Assembly (NCBI RefSeq): GCF_000272045.2
Contig: NZ_AJYZ02000011.1
Location: 1 to 58,460, forward strand
DNA: 58,460 bases
Origin: Vibrio crassostreae 9ZC13
Lineage (GTDB): Bacteria; Pseudomonadota; Gammaproteobacteria; Enterobacterales; Vibrionaceae
Direction: 5' to 3'
The position numbers were made by a program, and so were the translations under genes. Of the stretch, positions 47,363 to 57,625 are shown piece after piece; the stretch's first letter is position 1, and the number at the start of each line of letters is the position of its first letter. The notes under the pieces were generated by a model. The model saw only the letters and a program-made list of their open reading frames with translations. It did no database searches and was not told where the DNA came from.

Positions 47363-48241
47363 ATGCCAAACCCAACCAAACCTCAAATGAAGCCGCTTAC
47401 TCGTAAGCCGCGCTCCTCTGTTCAAAAGGCTTCTTCTGAACAAGGGTCTGCACATCAAGAATTCCAAGTTCCGACGAACCTCGTTCAGCATCTTTGGTTT
47501 CGTAGCCGTGAAAGCCTAGCCGATGATGGTCTCGTTTATGACCCCATCGCAGCTCAAGCCTGCAAGCGTTGCCAGCTCGCACCTGAATGTCTTACTGGCG
47601 AGCTAGACCAACAACAACTTCTCTACGCAACACTGACTCAACTTTGTGACTCTCAAGTTCAGCAATTTCTATCTCACAACCCAGATGCTTGGATCATCAA
47701 TGTTGGAGCAGGGCTCGATACCCGCTTCTACCGTTTAGATAATGGACGCTGCCATTGGGTTGAGCTGGATGTCACGGAAAACCTTGTGTGGCGCCAACGT
47801 CTGTTCCACAAAAATGAACGCTATCGTTTGGAGTGTGGTTCTGTCGATGACCTGACTTGGTTGGATGAACTCAATATTCCAGAACAAGCCTCGGTGATGG
47901 TGGTGTGTGAACATGCTCTGCTGGATTGCAATGAACAGCAAACCGCGCACTTTATTCAATCGCTGAGCCGTTACTTTACTCATGCGCATGCGTGTTTAGT
48001 CTTAGCTGGAGATAAAAGCTCAAGTACGTTGGGGCAAAAACTTGGTTCAGGAAAGTATGCGCATGGCCTATCTTCTCCAATAGACAGTGTTCTCAATTGG
48101 TTGCCATGGGCACAATGGGTAAAAGCGTTTTCTCCACTAGACCAAAAATGCAACCGTTGGAAATTGTGGCAGCGACTTCTTTGTAAGATCTCTCAGGTCA
48201 AAAAGCGTTTAACGCCGCAGTTAGTGCTCGTTAAGTGGTAA
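47363..48241 (+). CDS. SAM-dependent methyltransferase of the LCMT/COG3315 type, probably iron-regulated
   Basis: From the ATG at 47363 (AAGGA at 47350-47354) the protein has 292 residues. The SAM site INVGAGLDTRFYRL and the later WVELDVTEN acidic loop are typical of the leucine-carboxyl/polyketide O-methyltransferase group. A cysteine cluster ACKRCQLAPEC lies at about residues 65-75, before the SAM fold. Substrate unknown. Two Fur boxes precede it. It lies between lexA and dinF, where E. coli has no gene. Confidence 0.82.
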   Translation: MPNPTKPQMKPLTRKPRSSVQKASSEQGSAHQEFQVPTNLVQHLWFRSRESLADDGLVYDPIAAQACKRCQLAPECLTGELDQQQLLYATLTQLCDSQVQQFLSHNPDAWIINVGAGLDTRFYRLDNGRCHWVELDVTENLVWRQRLFHKNERYRLECGSVDDLTWLDELNIPEQASVMVVCEHALLDCNEQQTAHFIQSLSRYFTHAHACLVLAGDKSSSTLGQKLGSGKYAHGLSSPIDSVLNWLPWAQWVKAFSPLDQKCNRWKLWQRLLCKISQVKKRLTPQLVLVKW

Positions 48242-48358
48242 TCCTAGGTGTTTTGTATTTCGAGTAACTGAGTACATAGCCGGTATAAGTAAAATTCCAC
48301 AACATAGTGAAAGCCCACCCACTAGGTTAAACTATCGCCTCTAATCTAAGAGGTGATC

Positions 48359-49714
48359 GTGAAGTTATTTAATCCCCAAACTATTTTTCAAACGCTATCC
48401 AATCAGGCGATGCATAAAAAAGTGCTGTTGCTCGCGATCCCGATGGTTCTCTCTAATATTACTGTTCCACTGTTGGGCTTAGTCGATGCGGCGGTTATCG
48501 GTCACCTAGAGCACTCTTGGTATTTAGGTGGTGTGGCGCTGGGCGGCACAATGATCAGCGTGACCTTTTGGTTGCTTGGTTTCCTGCGTATGTCGACAAC
48601 AGGGCTAGCTGCACAATCTTATGGTGCGAATGATGGCAAGCAACTAGGCTTAGTTTTTGTGCAAGGCGTGACCATGGCCTTAGGGTTTGCTGGTGTCTTT
48701 TTACTTTTACACAGTTTAGTCGCCGATTTAGTTTTCTCATTGAGTAGCGCCAGTGATCAAGTTAAGCACTATGGTCAGCAATATTTCTCAATCCGCGCTT
48801 GGAGTGCACCTGCCGCGCTGACTAACTTTGTGATTCTAGGTTGGCTGCTCGGGACTCAAAACGCCAAAGCGCCAATGTGGATGGTGATCATCACCAATAT
48901 CACCAATATCGTTTTGGATATCGTTTTTGTTATCGGCTTAGGGTGGCAAGTGGAAGGTGCTGCATTGGCATCTGTAATGGCTGATTATGCCGGTCTAACA
49001 TTTGGCCTAATTTGTGTTTACCGAATCTGGGCGAAGAAGCAGTTACCATCGCCATGGGATCTGCTTAAGAAAACCAGCCAAGGTTTGAGTCGTTTCGTGA
49101 AATTGAATCGCGATATCTTTCTTCGTTCATTATGCCTACAAGCGACTTTCACTTTCATGACCTTCCAAGGTGCAAGCTTTGGCGATGATGTTGTTGCGGC
49201 CAATGCCGTGTTGATGAGTTTCTTGATGATCATCTCTTATGGGATGGATGGCTTTGCCTACGCAATGGAAGCGATGGTCGGTAAGGCGATAGGCGCGAAA
49301 GACAAAGATGAGCTGAACCAGTCATTGATTGGAACTTTCTTCTGGAGCTTCAATATTTGTTTGGTACTGACCATAGTGTTCGCACTCGTTGGCTCGAGCT
49401 TAATCAATATGATCACCACAATCCCAGACGTGAAGAGTCAAGCCGAGGTGTATTTACCGTGGTTAGTCGCAATGCCATTGGTGTCTATGTGGTGCTTCTT
49501 GTTGGATGGTATTTTTGTTGGAGCAACCAAGGGCAAGGATATGCGCAATAGTATGTTTGTTGCGACCTGCAGTTTCTTCGCGATTTTCTATTTAGCATCA
49601 GGTTTAGAGAACCATGCACTGTGGCTAGCGATGCTGAGCTTTATGGCAATGCGCGGAATTGGTCTTGGTGTGTTGTTTGTTTCTCAGTGGAAGAAAGGGG
49701 AGTTTCTCGCTTAG
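48359..49714 (+). CDS. dinF: MATE-family efflux transporter, DinF-type
   Basis: The 451-residue protein has twelve helices and two MATE repeats (LLAIPMVLSNITVPLLGLVDAAVIGHL at the N-terminus; FAYAMEAMVGKAIG in the second half). In E. coli dinF follows lexA and is SOS-induced; here a methyltransferase intervenes and no SOS box lies before it. The start is GTG at 48359, or GTG at 48353; AGAGG at 48349-48353 favours the former. Confidence 0.88.
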   Translation: MKLFNPQTIFQTLSNQAMHKKVLLLAIPMVLSNITVPLLGLVDAAVIGHLEHSWYLGGVALGGTMISVTFWLLGFLRMSTTGLAAQSYGANDGKQLGLVFVQGVTMALGFAGVFLLLHSLVADLVFSLSSASDQVKHYGQQYFSIRAWSAPAALTNFVILGWLLGTQNAKAPMWMVIITNITNIVLDIVFVIGLGWQVEGAALASVMADYAGLTFGLICVYRIWAKKQLPSPWDLLKKTSQGLSRFVKLNRDIFLRSLCLQATFTFMTFQGASFGDDVVAANAVLMSFLMIISYGMDGFAYAMEAMVGKAIGAKDKDELNQSLIGTFFWSFNICLVLTIVFALVGSSLINMITTIPDVKSQAEVYLPWLVAMPLVSMWCFLLDGIFVGATKGKDMRNSMFVATCSFFAIFYLASGLENHALWLAMLSFMAMRGIGLGVLFVSQWKKGEFLA

Positions 49715-49821
49715 CTCGAGGGCTCTGTTTGTGGAGAGTAAATGAGGCTGTACAGGTAAAGGGGTATTTAGAACATCATGATCTAATTACTATCAATACC
49801 TTAACATTCAATATCTTAAAT

Positions 49822-49852
49822 AAAAACAGCAAGCGCATGGCTTGCTGTTTTA
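49822..49852. terminator. Terminator between dinF and sthA
   Basis: A 12-bp stem AAAACAGCAAGC/GCTTGCTGTTTT with loop GCATG; usable in both directions by the convergent genes. Confidence 0.85.
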
Positions 49853-49897
49853 TGCATTTGGCCTATGGGTGGTCAAATACTCCTATTGGTTCTATAT

Positions 49898-51298
49898 CTA
49901 GAATAAACGGTTAAGCCCGTTGAGTGCTGCAACACGATAAGCTTCCGCCATCGTTGGATAGTTAAAGGTCGTATTCACAAAGTACTCGATGGTATTTGCT
50001 TCACCTTTCTGCTCCATGATCGCTTGTCCGATATGGATGATTTCAGCGGCACGCTCACCAAACACGTGGATACCTAAAATCTCTTTGGTTTCGCGATGGA
50101 ACAGGATCTTCAAGCTACCAATATCTTTACCCGCAATTTGAGCACGAGCTAGGTGTTTGAAAGAAGAACGTCCTACTTCATACGGTACTTTAGCTGCGGT
50201 AAGTTCTTGCTCGGTTTTACCAACAGAGCTGATCTCCGGAATGGTGTAGATGCCGGTTGGAATGTCTTCGATAAGGTGGCGTTCAGCTTCACCCTTCACA
50301 ATTGCCTGAGCCACAAATCGACCTTGGTCATAAGCCGCGCTTGCTAGGCTAGGGTAGCCAATCACATCACCGACAGCGTAAACATGGTCAACATTGGTTT
50401 GGTAATTGGTATTTACTGAGACTTGCCCACGCGAGTCCGCTTCTAAGCCAACAGCACCAAGGTTCAGTTTATCGGTATTACCCGTTCGGCCATTGGCATA
50501 CAGTAGGCAATCAGCGCGCATCTTTTTACCTGACTCTAGGTGAATGATCACGCCATCATCAGTGCCTTCAATTTTCTCAAAGGTTTCATCGTTGCGAATC
50601 ACGACACCGCTGTTCCAGAAGTGATAAGAAAGTGCATCTGAGGTTTCATTGTCTAGGAATGACAACAGACGGTCACGAGTATTGATAAGATCGGTTTTTA
50701 CACCCAAACCGCGGAAAATCGACGCGTATTCACAACCAATAACGCCAGCACCATAGATGATGATGTGTTGCGGGTCGTGTTTAAGAGAAAGAATCGAGTC
50801 ACTGTCGTAGATACGTTCATGCAGGAAGTCGACGTTATCTGGTTGGTAAGGGCGAGAGCCTGTCGCGATAACAAATTTGTCTGCACTGTAATGTTCTTCA
50901 GTGCCATCGCTTTGCATTACCGAGACAGTGTTGGTATCGATAAAACGTGCAGTACCAAAGACCAACGTGCACTGGTTGCGGTCGTAGAAGCCTTGGCGTA
51001 ATCGAGTCTGCTTGTCGATAACCGATTTGGCATGCCCCAAAATGTTAGAAAACGTTGAGTGTATGCTTTTGTTGTTCTGACAAAACAGCGGATTACTGTT
51101 GAATTCGATAATACGACTTACGGCATGACGCAGTGCCTTTGAAGGAATGGTTCCCCAGTGAGTACAACCACCACCAACGCTGCTCTCTTTCTCAATGATT
51201 GCAACGTTCAACCCGGCTTTGGTTAATCCCATCGCTGCCCCTTCTCCTCCGGGGCCACTACCAATTACGATTACATCAAAGTGGTTGGAGTGCGGCAT
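49898..51298 (-). CDS. sthA: Soluble pyridine nucleotide transhydrogenase
   Basis: SthA (UdhA) transfers hydride between NADPH and NAD. From the ATG at 51298 (GGAAG ribosome site) it has 466 residues, as in E. coli. The FAD motif [15 protein letters not shown], the NAD motif [16 protein letters not shown] and the [16 protein letters not shown] segment, which lacks the second redox Cys of disulfide reductases, identify it. Divergent from fabR. Confidence 0.96.
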   Translation of the reverse strand: MPHSNHFDVIVIGSGPGGEGAAMGLTKAGLNVAIIEKESSVGGGCTHWGTIPSKALRHAVSRIIEFNSNPLFCQNNKSIHSTFSNILGHAKSVIDKQTRLRQGFYDRNQCTLVFGTARFIDTNTVSVMQSDGTEEHYSADKFVIATGSRPYQPDNVDFLHERIYDSDSILSLKHDPQHIIIYGAGVIGCEYASIFRGLGVKTDLINTRDRLLSFLDNETSDALSYHFWNSGVVIRNDETFEKIEGTDDGVIIHLESGKKMRADCLLYANGRTGNTDKLNLGAVGLEADSRGQVSVNTNYQTNVDHVYAVGDVIGYPSLASAAYDQGRFVAQAIVKGEAERHLIEDIPTGIYTIPEISSVGKTEQELTAAKVPYEVGRSSFKHLARAQIAGKDIGSLKILFHRETKEILGIHVFGERAAEIIHIGQAIMEQKGEANTIEYFVNTTFNYPTMAEAYRVAALNGLNRLF

Positions 51299-51625
51299 AG
51301 ATATCTTCCTTGTTATATTTGAGTAACATTGCTTTAGCGAGATTTTAACTGATTCTGTTCTTGGGTACATGAAAAGGGCATCAGAGAGTCGGTGGGATCA
51401 CGCAGTGTTATCGAAAAAATAATATTTGGTATGTCGTATGTCTCCAAATGACAGTGTGGATATTGAAATTTTTTCTTCGAACGTATTTACTTCGGTACGT
51501 GAACAAAGAGGTATGTTTAGTGTCTTATATAACCAGAGTGCCTTATATAAATAAGTGATTCGCGTTATATTGAATAGAGTATTAGACATGCCTGTTTAGG
51601 CTGTAAAAGAAGAAATTGATAAAGT
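51299..51625. promoter_or_regulatory. Divergent sthA/fabR control region
   Basis: The 327-base AT-rich gap has no credible gene. A direct repeat CTTATATAA occurs at 51524-51532 and 51542-51550, 18 bases apart. Confidence 0.45.
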
Positions 51626-52267
51626 ATGAAACCAATGGGCATTCGCGCACAGCAAAAAGAAAAAACTCGTCGCAGCTTAATCGATGCAGCATTTAGCCAA
51701 CTCAGCGCCGATCGTAGTTTTTCCAATCTAAGCTTGAGAGAAGTCGCTCGTGAGGCTGGAATAGCACCGACTTCCTTTTATCGTCACTTCAAAGACATGG
51801 ATGAGCTTGGCTTAACCATGGTTGATGAAGGTGGCTTACTGCTGCGCCAGTTAATGCGTCAAGCTAGGCAACGCATAGTAAAAGAAGGCAGTGTGATTCG
51901 TACATCGGTTGAAACCTTTATGGAATTCATTGAAAGCAGCCCTAACGTATTCAGACTGTTATTGCGAGAGCGCTCAGGAACTTCATTTGAGTTTCGTGCA
52001 GCGGTAGCTCGTGAGATACAGCACTTCTCTGCTGAGTTAACCGAATATTTGATAACGACTGGCATGACAAGGGACGAAGCTTTCACTCAAGCGGAAGCCT
52101 CGGTTATCTTAGTCTTCAACTCAGGGGCAGAAGCATTAGATTTAGATCGACGTCAGCGAGATGAATTGGCTGAACGCTTGATCATGCAATTGCGAATGAT
52201 GGCCAAAGGAGCTTTTTGGTATCGTAAAGAACGTGAACGTAACCGATTAAAAGGCGGGATTGAATAA
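51626..52267 (+). CDS. fabR: Unsaturated fatty-acid synthesis repressor FabR
   Basis: The 213-residue TetR-family repressor closely follows E. coli Fab[39 protein letters not shown] (HTH) and [12 protein letters not shown]. FabR controls fabA/fabB by sensing acyl-chain saturation. A start at 51635 is possible. Its stop overlaps the yijD start. Confidence 0.94.
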   Translation: MKPMGIRAQQKEKTRRSLIDAAFSQLSADRSFSNLSLREVAREAGIAPTSFYRHFKDMDELGLTMVDEGGLLLRQLMRQARQRIVKEGSVIRTSVETFMEFIESSPNVFRLLLRERSGTSFEFRAAVAREIQHFSAELTEYLITTGMTRDEAFTQAEASVILVFNSGAEALDLDRRQRDELAERLIMQLRMMAKGAFWYRKERERNRLKGGIE

Positions 52268-52638
52268 TGTCGAATGAAAATAATACTGTAAACCGTGGTT
52301 CTGAAAGAAAAACACTCGTACTTGCTGTTGTAGCCGGTGTGTGTGGTGATGCATTGTTATCTTGGGTAACAATGAGCGAAGTGGGCTTCTCTATTTTCCC
52401 GCTTATCGCTTTAGTTTTGGCTGTACAAGCGCTTTACCAAGAGTACCTAACTAACCCAGTATCTGAAGATATCCCACTGGTAGGTTTAGCTTGTTTCTTC
52501 GTGGGTGCATTTGGCCACTCGGCTTTTGTGAAGGCACAACACCCTGATGCTGGCTCAAACTTCTTTGCGATTATTGTCGCGATGTTGCTTCTTGCATGGG
52601 TAGGTAAGAAACTCGGCTTTATCGGCAAAACTGCTTAA
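52267..52638 (+). CDS. yijD: YijD-family membrane protein
   Basis: The 123-residue protein has four hydrophobic segments. Its place directly after fabR and before trmA is the same as yijD in enterobacteria. Function unknown. Confidence 0.9.
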   Translation: MSNENNTVNRGSERKTLVLAVVAGVCGDALLSWVTMSEVGFSIFPLIALVLAVQALYQEYLTNPVSEDIPLVGLACFFVGAFGHSAFVKAQHPDAGSNFFAIIVAMLLLAWVGKKLGFIGKTA

Positions 52639-52653
52639 GCTGATTTAGAAATT

Positions 52654-52684
52654 AAAAAAACGAGCCAATGGGCTCGTTTTTTTG
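52654..52684. terminator. Bidirectional terminator between yijD and trmA
   Basis: Stem ACGAGCC/GGCTCGT with A7 and T7 flanks between convergent genes. Confidence 0.92.
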
Positions 52685-52718
52685 TATCTGCTGTTTGGCT
52701 TAGACCTGAAAGCGATAC

Positions 52719-53828
52719 TTACGCTTTACGCTCTAGGAATACGCCAGCTTCCATGTGGTGCGTGTAAGGGAACTGGTCAAACAGAGCAAAACGAGTGATG
52801 TCGTGCGTTTCGCTTAGGATGTCTAGGTTCTCTTTCAATGTTTCAGGGTTACAAGAGATGTACATGATACGCTCGTAGCCTTGAACCATCTTACAAGTAT
52901 CAACATCCATACCTGAACGCGGTGGATCAACAAAGATAGTGTTGCAGTTGTAGCTCTTAAGATCGATGTTCGCTTGCTGTAGACGACGGAACTCACGCTT
53001 GCCTTCCATTGCTACAGTAAAATCTTCTGCAGACATACGGATGATCTGAACATTTTCAATGTTGTTCGCAGCGATGTTGTATTGCGCAGATTCTACTGAC
53101 GGTTTCGCCAGTTCAGTTGCCAGTACACGCTCGAAGTTTTGTGCTAGCGCTAATGAGAAGTTACCGTTACCACAGTAAAGCTCAAGTAAGTCGCCTTTGC
53201 TGTCTTGAGTACAATCGACAGCCCATTCCAACATTTTCTCTGCCACTTTGCCGTTGGGTTGAGTAAAGCTGTTCTCTACTTGTTGGTAGATGTAGCTATC
53301 ACCATTCACATCTAGCTTTTCAATTACGTAGTCGCGGTCCAGTACGATTTTCATCTTACGCGCACGGCCAATCAGGTTTAGGTTAAAACCTTCATCGTTT
53401 AATTGCTGCTTAAGTGCTTTAGCATCTTGAATCCACTGTTCACCTAATTGACGGTGGTAAAGCAATGACACCAAAATTTCGCCGCTTAACGTAGAAAGGA
53501 AGTCTACTTGGAATAGCTTGTGGCGCAGAGAGTGGTTGTCCTTCATTGCATCTGTTAATAGAGGCATTAGGTCATTGATAAGACGGCTAGCTGCAGGGAA
53601 CTGGTCTACGCGGTATTTTTCTTTAGTCTCTTGATTGAACATGACGTAATACATATCGTCACCTTCATGCCACACGCGGAACTCAGCACGCATGCGGTAG
53701 TGTTGTTCTGGAGATTCATACACTTCCAGTTCAGGCACATCATATTCTGAGAACATTTCTGTAAGACGCTCTGTCTTTTCTGCCAGTTGTTCTTGGTAGC
53801 GTTGCGGGTTTACATCTAAATTCGCCAT
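52719..53828 (-). CDS. trmA: tRNA (uracil54-C5)-methyltransferase
   Basis: TrmA makes ribothymidine 54 in tRNAs. The 369-residue protein has the SAM motif [23 protein letters not shown] at 301-308, and the catalytic C326 in YISCNPETL. Divergent from btuB. Confidence 0.96.
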   Translation of the reverse strand: MANLDVNPQRYQEQLAEKTERLTEMFSEYDVPELEVYESPEQHYRMRAEFRVWHEGDDMYYVMFNQETKEKYRVDQFPAASRLINDLMPLLTDAMKDNHSLRHKLFQVDFLSTLSGEILVSLLYHRQLGEQWIQDAKALKQQLNDEGFNLNLIGRARKMKIVLDRDYVIEKLDVNGDSYIYQQVENSFTQPNGKVAEKMLEWAVDCTQDSKGDLLELYCGNGNFSLALAQNFERVLATELAKPSVESAQYNIAANNIENVQIIRMSAEDFTVAMEGKREFRRLQQANIDLKSYNCNTIFVDPPRSGMDVDTCKMVQGYERIMYISCNPETLKENLDILSETHDITRFALFDQFPYTHHMEAGVFLERKA

Positions 53829-53992
53829 GGTTATGCCTTTTGCTGTCGTGCTTTTAAATCAAGAGCGCAGATTTTATTCAATCACAGGCGCTTGTCCAGT
53901 GTTGAGCGCCATTCAATGTAAATCGACCATGAAAACTATAGCTTATAACTATCTTAGACTAGACAAATGATTCAGAGGTCAATACTATCTTC

Positions 53993-54200
53993 GGCAAGCT
54001 GGTGCCATTTAGATGTATAGATGGCTGAAGAGGGAATCTGGTGTGAATCCAGAACTGACGCGCAGCGGTAAAAGAGAACAAGTATTCACAAGACACTGCA
54101 AATAGCTTTTTGTGGGAAGTCGAATATAAGGTAACCAAAAGGTTGTGCTCTTGAGTCCGAATACCTGCCAGTAGCTAAACCATAAGATGTGGTTTGGTAG
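53993..54200 (+). ncRNA. Cobalamin riboswitch of btuB
   Basis: Conserved pieces occur in order: GGTGCCATTTAGATG at 54001, GAAGAGGGAATCTGGTGTGAATCCAG, ACGCGCAGCGGTAA at about 54059, CACTGC, TGGGAAGTCG and the B12 box GAGTCCGAATACCTGCC at about 54153-54169. A further hairpin AAACCA/TGGTTT follows before the btuB ribosome site, fitting translational control in which B12 lowers btuB expression. Ends are approximate. Confidence 0.93.
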
Positions 54201-54226
54201 GAATTTACGCGATTTAGGATAACAAC

Positions 54227-56044
54227 ATGAACAAATCCCTTTTAGCGATAGCTGTAGCATCGCTGCTTTCACCTATCTCCAATTTACACGCCCAAGAAGC
54301 CTCTGCCGACGAAACCATGGTGGTTACGGCTAACCGTTTTGAGCAAAGCACGGAAAGTGTTGTCGCTCAAGTTGAAGTAGTAACACGCCAAGATATCGAT
54401 CGAATTCAAGCTAAGTCTCTAACAGATGTGTTTAGACGATTGACGGGTATTCAGGTTTCACAAAATGGAGGCCGAGGACAGCAAGCTTCGATCTTTGTTC
54501 GTGGTGCTAATTCTGATCAAGTGCTTGTTCTCATTGATGGTATTCGTTTTGCGCGAGCTGCAAAGGGTGGTGTCGATTTTAGCCAGTTACCAATTACATT
54601 CGTTGACCGAGTGGAATACGTTCGAGGAGCTCGTGCCGCTATGTATGGCTCAGAAGCTATCGGCGGTGTTATCAACATTATTACTGTTGCAAACTCTGAC
54701 AATGAAAAAACGGCAGTTAGTGCAGGTTTAGGAAGCTTAGATTACCAAGAGCTGAGCTTTGTTAGTGGTACTAAGGTCGGTGAAAATGGTCACTTGAACG
54801 TATCTGTTGGTTACGATTCCGATGAGGGATACAACGTTCATCCATTACCAGGTGTTAATGATGGTGATCGCCATGGTTTTGAATCACGCAATGCTCTAAT
54901 TGGTTATGTTCATAATTTTGATCAGCAATGGAGTGGCTTCGCGAATTTCCGTATGTTTGAAACCATTTCTCAGTACGATGGTTCATTTGGTACAGACCAT
55001 TCTTACAAAGAAGCTGAAGTTCAAAATTCGACCTTTGCTACTGGTGTTAAATATAGTGGCAGTGAACTTAAGTCTGATTTCTTAGTTAACTATCAGAATC
55101 AAGATAACTGGAACTACGAACAGTCTTTAGGCAAGAACTCAGCGTCAGCAACATCTGATGAGCTTGAACAGCTAAATGTTCAATGGGTGAATTCATACAA
55201 ACTAACGTCGTCACTGACTCTTAGTGGTGGTGTAGATTGGCGTGATGAGGCTTATATTGTTAAGCCTTCGAATACTGAATACGACAGAACGAATGTTGCG
55301 TACTTCGCTGCATTAAACGCAGATGCGGATAAAGCGTTCGGAGAACTGAGTCTTCGTGTTGATGACAATGAGCAGTTTGGTACAGAAACTACTTACAACA
55401 CAGGGTTAGGTTATCGTTATGCTGAGTGGCTTGTTGTAAAAGCAGCTTATGGCACATCCTTCAAAGCACCTAACTTGTATCAACTATATAGCTACTACGG
55501 TAATGCACAGTTAGAAGCTGAAAAGGCAGATTCATTTGAACTGACTTTTGGTGGCTTAATCAAGGATGTTGATTGGTCGATTACTGGCTATGATACGAAC
55601 GTCGAAGACTTAATAGATTATAACTACGCGACAAGCAAGTACTACAATACTGATGGCGAAAGCCAACTACGTGGTGTGGAAATGGTCGTAGGATTTGATA
55701 CTAGCTTTATTAATCATGAAGTGAGCGCTAACTTTCAAGACCCCGAAGATCAATCTGGTGAGCAGTTAGTTCGCCGCGCAAAGAAGATTTATAAGTATAA
55801 CGCGGTAGCTAGTTTCGATGATGTTGATCTGTCATTGGGGTACCAATACGTAGGAGCACGACCAGATTTCTCTGAAGAGTTGGCTGCATACAGTTTGTTT
55901 GATGTTTCAGTTAACTACTATGCAAATGAAAATCTTACTTTAAATGGTCGAGTCGAGAACCTTACTGATGAAGAGTACGAGACAGCTGGTGGATACCCAT
56001 CTCCAGAGCGTACATATTACGTAAATGCTACTTACCAATTCTAA
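54227..56044 (+). CDS. btuB: Vitamin B12 TonB-dependent outer-membrane receptor
   Basis: BtuB imports cobalamin across the outer membrane. The 605-residue protein has a signal peptide (to about HAQ, 23), TonB box DETMVVTA, plug domain with LTGIQVSQNGGRGQ and GSEAIGGVINIIT, and a beta-barrel ending in the C-terminal aromatic NATYQF. The riboswitch confirms B12 as ligand. AGGAT ribosome site before the ATG. Confidence 0.96.
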   Translation: MNKSLLAIAVASLLSPISNLHAQEASADETMVVTANRFEQSTESVVAQVEVVTRQDIDRIQAKSLTDVFRRLTGIQVSQNGGRGQQASIFVRGANSDQVLVLIDGIRFARAAKGGVDFSQLPITFVDRVEYVRGARAAMYGSEAIGGVINIITVANSDNEKTAVSAGLGSLDYQELSFVSGTKVGENGHLNVSVGYDSDEGYNVHPLPGVNDGDRHGFESRNALIGYVHNFDQQWSGFANFRMFETISQYDGSFGTDHSYKEAEVQNSTFATGVKYSGSELKSDFLVNYQNQDNWNYEQSLGKNSASATSDELEQLNVQWVNSYKLTSSLTLSGGVDWRDEAYIVKPSNTEYDRTNVAYFAALNADADKAFGELSLRVDDNEQFGTETTYNTGLGYRYAEWLVVKAAYGTSFKAPNLYQLYSYYGNAQLEAEKADSFELTFGGLIKDVDWSITGYDTNVEDLIDYNYATSKYYNTDGESQLRGVEMVVGFDTSFINHEVSANFQDPEDQSGEQLVRRAKKIYKYNAVASFDDVDLSLGYQYVGARPDFSEELAAYSLFDVSVNYYANENLTLNGRVENLTDEEYETAGGYPSPERTYYVNATYQF

Positions 56045-56053
56045 TTTTCACCT

Positions 56054-56078
56054 AAACCGCCTTCGGGCGGTTTTTTCT
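56054..56078 (+). terminator. Rho-independent terminator inside the btuB-PP-loop unit
   Basis: Stem AACCGCC/GGCGGTT with TTCG loop and T-run, ending only 15 bases before the next start codon. Confidence 0.88.
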
Positions 56079-56092
56079 TATTGGATATATCA

Positions 56093-56758
56093 ATGAAAAA
56101 GAAAGTCGTCATAAGTTGGTCGTCAGGCAAAGACTCTACATTAACCCTAGAACGTCTACTTGAAAGCACCGAGTATGAAGTTGTTGCTCTCTATACTACG
56201 TATGTTGGAGATGAGGTTCCTTTCCAAGTCACGCCAATCGAGGTTGTCAAAATGCAGGCAACATTGATCGGCTTGCCATTAATAACTATTGAGCTGCCGG
56301 AAGTCTTCCCAAGTAACGAGATCTATCAAAGTACGATTGTTACGGCGCTTAAAGGGTCGGGTTTATCAATTGATGCCGTGGCATTCGGCGATATGTTTTG
56401 CAATGGCATTGCCGACTATAGAAAAAGCTATATAGAACCGGCTGGCTGGGAGTGTGTGTTTCCACTAATGGGAGAGAGTAGCCAGGCTCTTGCTAGTGAG
56501 ATAATAAACAGAGGAATCGAAACCTTACTCGTCACAGTTGATAGAGATGCACTAGATATGAGCTATTGCGGGAAAGAATACACGCCTGAACTAATAGACA
56601 GTTTGCCAAGTCACGTCGACCCATGTGGAGAAGATGGTGAGTTCCATACACTAGTGACGTCAGCACCGTGTTTTAAAGGAAAGCTCAAGATAGAGTTAGA
56701 AAATGTAGAGCAAGGTGAGCGTTTTGTTCATCAACGCTATCAGGCTTGCATTATATAG
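56093..56758 (+). CDS. PP-loop ATPase of the Dph6/MJ0570-like family
   Basis: The 221-residue protein begins with the PP-loop SWSSGKDSTLTLERL that binds ATP for adenylation. The later CNGIADYRKSYIEPAGWECVFPLMG and the DPCGEDGEFHTLV stretch match the family that in eukaryotes makes diphthamide; bacteria have no diphthamide, so the substrate here is unknown. It lies behind btuB with no room for its own promoter except inside btuB. Confidence 0.85.
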   Translation: MKKKVVISWSSGKDSTLTLERLLESTEYEVVALYTTYVGDEVPFQVTPIEVVKMQATLIGLPLITIELPEVFPSNEIYQSTIVTALKGSGLSIDAVAFGDMFCNGIADYRKSYIEPAGWECVFPLMGESSQALASEIINRGIETLLVTVDRDALDMSYCGKEYTPELIDSLPSHVDPCGEDGEFHTLVTSAPCFKGKLKIELENVEQGERFVHQRYQACII

Positions 56759-56824
56759 AGTGAGGATTGGCGAAAACTAAGCGAAGGAGTATCATTGCAG
56801 CGAAACTTATTATAGGTAATCGTT

Positions 56825-57625
56825 GTGTCGGATAGTCTACAAAAAAACATATTGGTCTTTGATTCTGGAGTTGGCGGTCTGTCTGTATATAAAGAGATAA
56901 GCCAGTTACTACCCAATCACAACTATATCTATGTATTCGATAACGAGGCTTACCCTTATGGTGAGCTCGATCAGCAAGTCCTCATTCAGCGAGTCCAAAG
57001 TATCGTCGCCAGTTTTGTGGCGAGTCACGCTATTGATATCGTGGTGATAGCTTGTAATACGGCCAGTACGATAGTCCTGCCGACACTTCGCGCTAATAAC
57101 CTTATCCCTATTGTCGGCGTAGTCCCGGCAATCAAACCTGCTTCGTTACTGGCTAATAAAGCGGTTGGCCTTATTGCGACTCCCGCGACGATTACTCGTG
57201 AATACACACACGAGCTCATCAAAAACTTCTCGAGTAATAAAAGAGTAGAGCTGTTGGGTTCTACTCGGCTGGTGGATATGGCCGAAGATAAACTCAGAGG
57301 CGAGGAGATTAGCCTTGAAGAGTTACAGCAAATCCTTCAGCCGATGATCAACACAATTGATGTGGCTGTATTAGGATGTACTCATTTCCCATTGATCAAA
57401 TCAGAGATTCAACAAGTACTAGGTGAAAGTGTAGTGCTGATAGATTCTGGTAAAGCGATAGCTAAGCGGGTTCAAGATTTGTTGGGTTTGGAAAGCGTTA
57501 ATAAAGAAGGGGGAGTACGTGAAGTTTTTTGTAGTGCACTTCCTAAAAAAGAAAGTGCACTAAATAGTATGTTAAAGCAGTTAGGGTTTAGCTCAGTTCA
57601 GATTCGTCCGCTTCAGGATGTTTAG
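56825..57625 (+). CDS. murI: Glutamate racemase
   Basis: MurI supplies D-glutamate for peptidoglycan. The 266-residue protein has [10 protein letters not shown] near the N-terminus, the catalytic C77 (ACNTAST) and C185 (GCTHFPL). The start is GTG at 56825. Its last 38 bases overlap the 3' end of the convergent RRM gene. The next rRNA operon begins downstream, as commonly seen in gammaproteobacteria. Confidence 0.95.
   Translation: MSDSLQKNILVFDSGVGGLSVYKEISQLLPNHNYIYVFDNEAYPYGELDQQVLIQRVQSIVASFVASHAIDIVVIACNTASTIVLPTLRANNLIPIVGVVPAIKPASLLANKAVGLIATPATITREYTHELIKNFSSNKRVELLGSTRLVDMAEDKLRGEEISLEELQQILQPMINTIDVAVLGCTHFPLIKSEIQQVLGESVVLIDSGKAIAKRVQDLLGLESVNKEGGVREVFCSALPKKESALNSMLKQLGFSSVQIRPLQDV

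Noticed and set aside
48242..48358. SOS control of dinF from its own promoter
   Set aside because: No CTGT-N8-ACAG match lies in this gap; any SOS response would need readthrough from lexA.
54009..54272. 87-codon minus-strand frame
   Set aside because: It is the complement of the cobalamin riboswitch and the btuB signal peptide.
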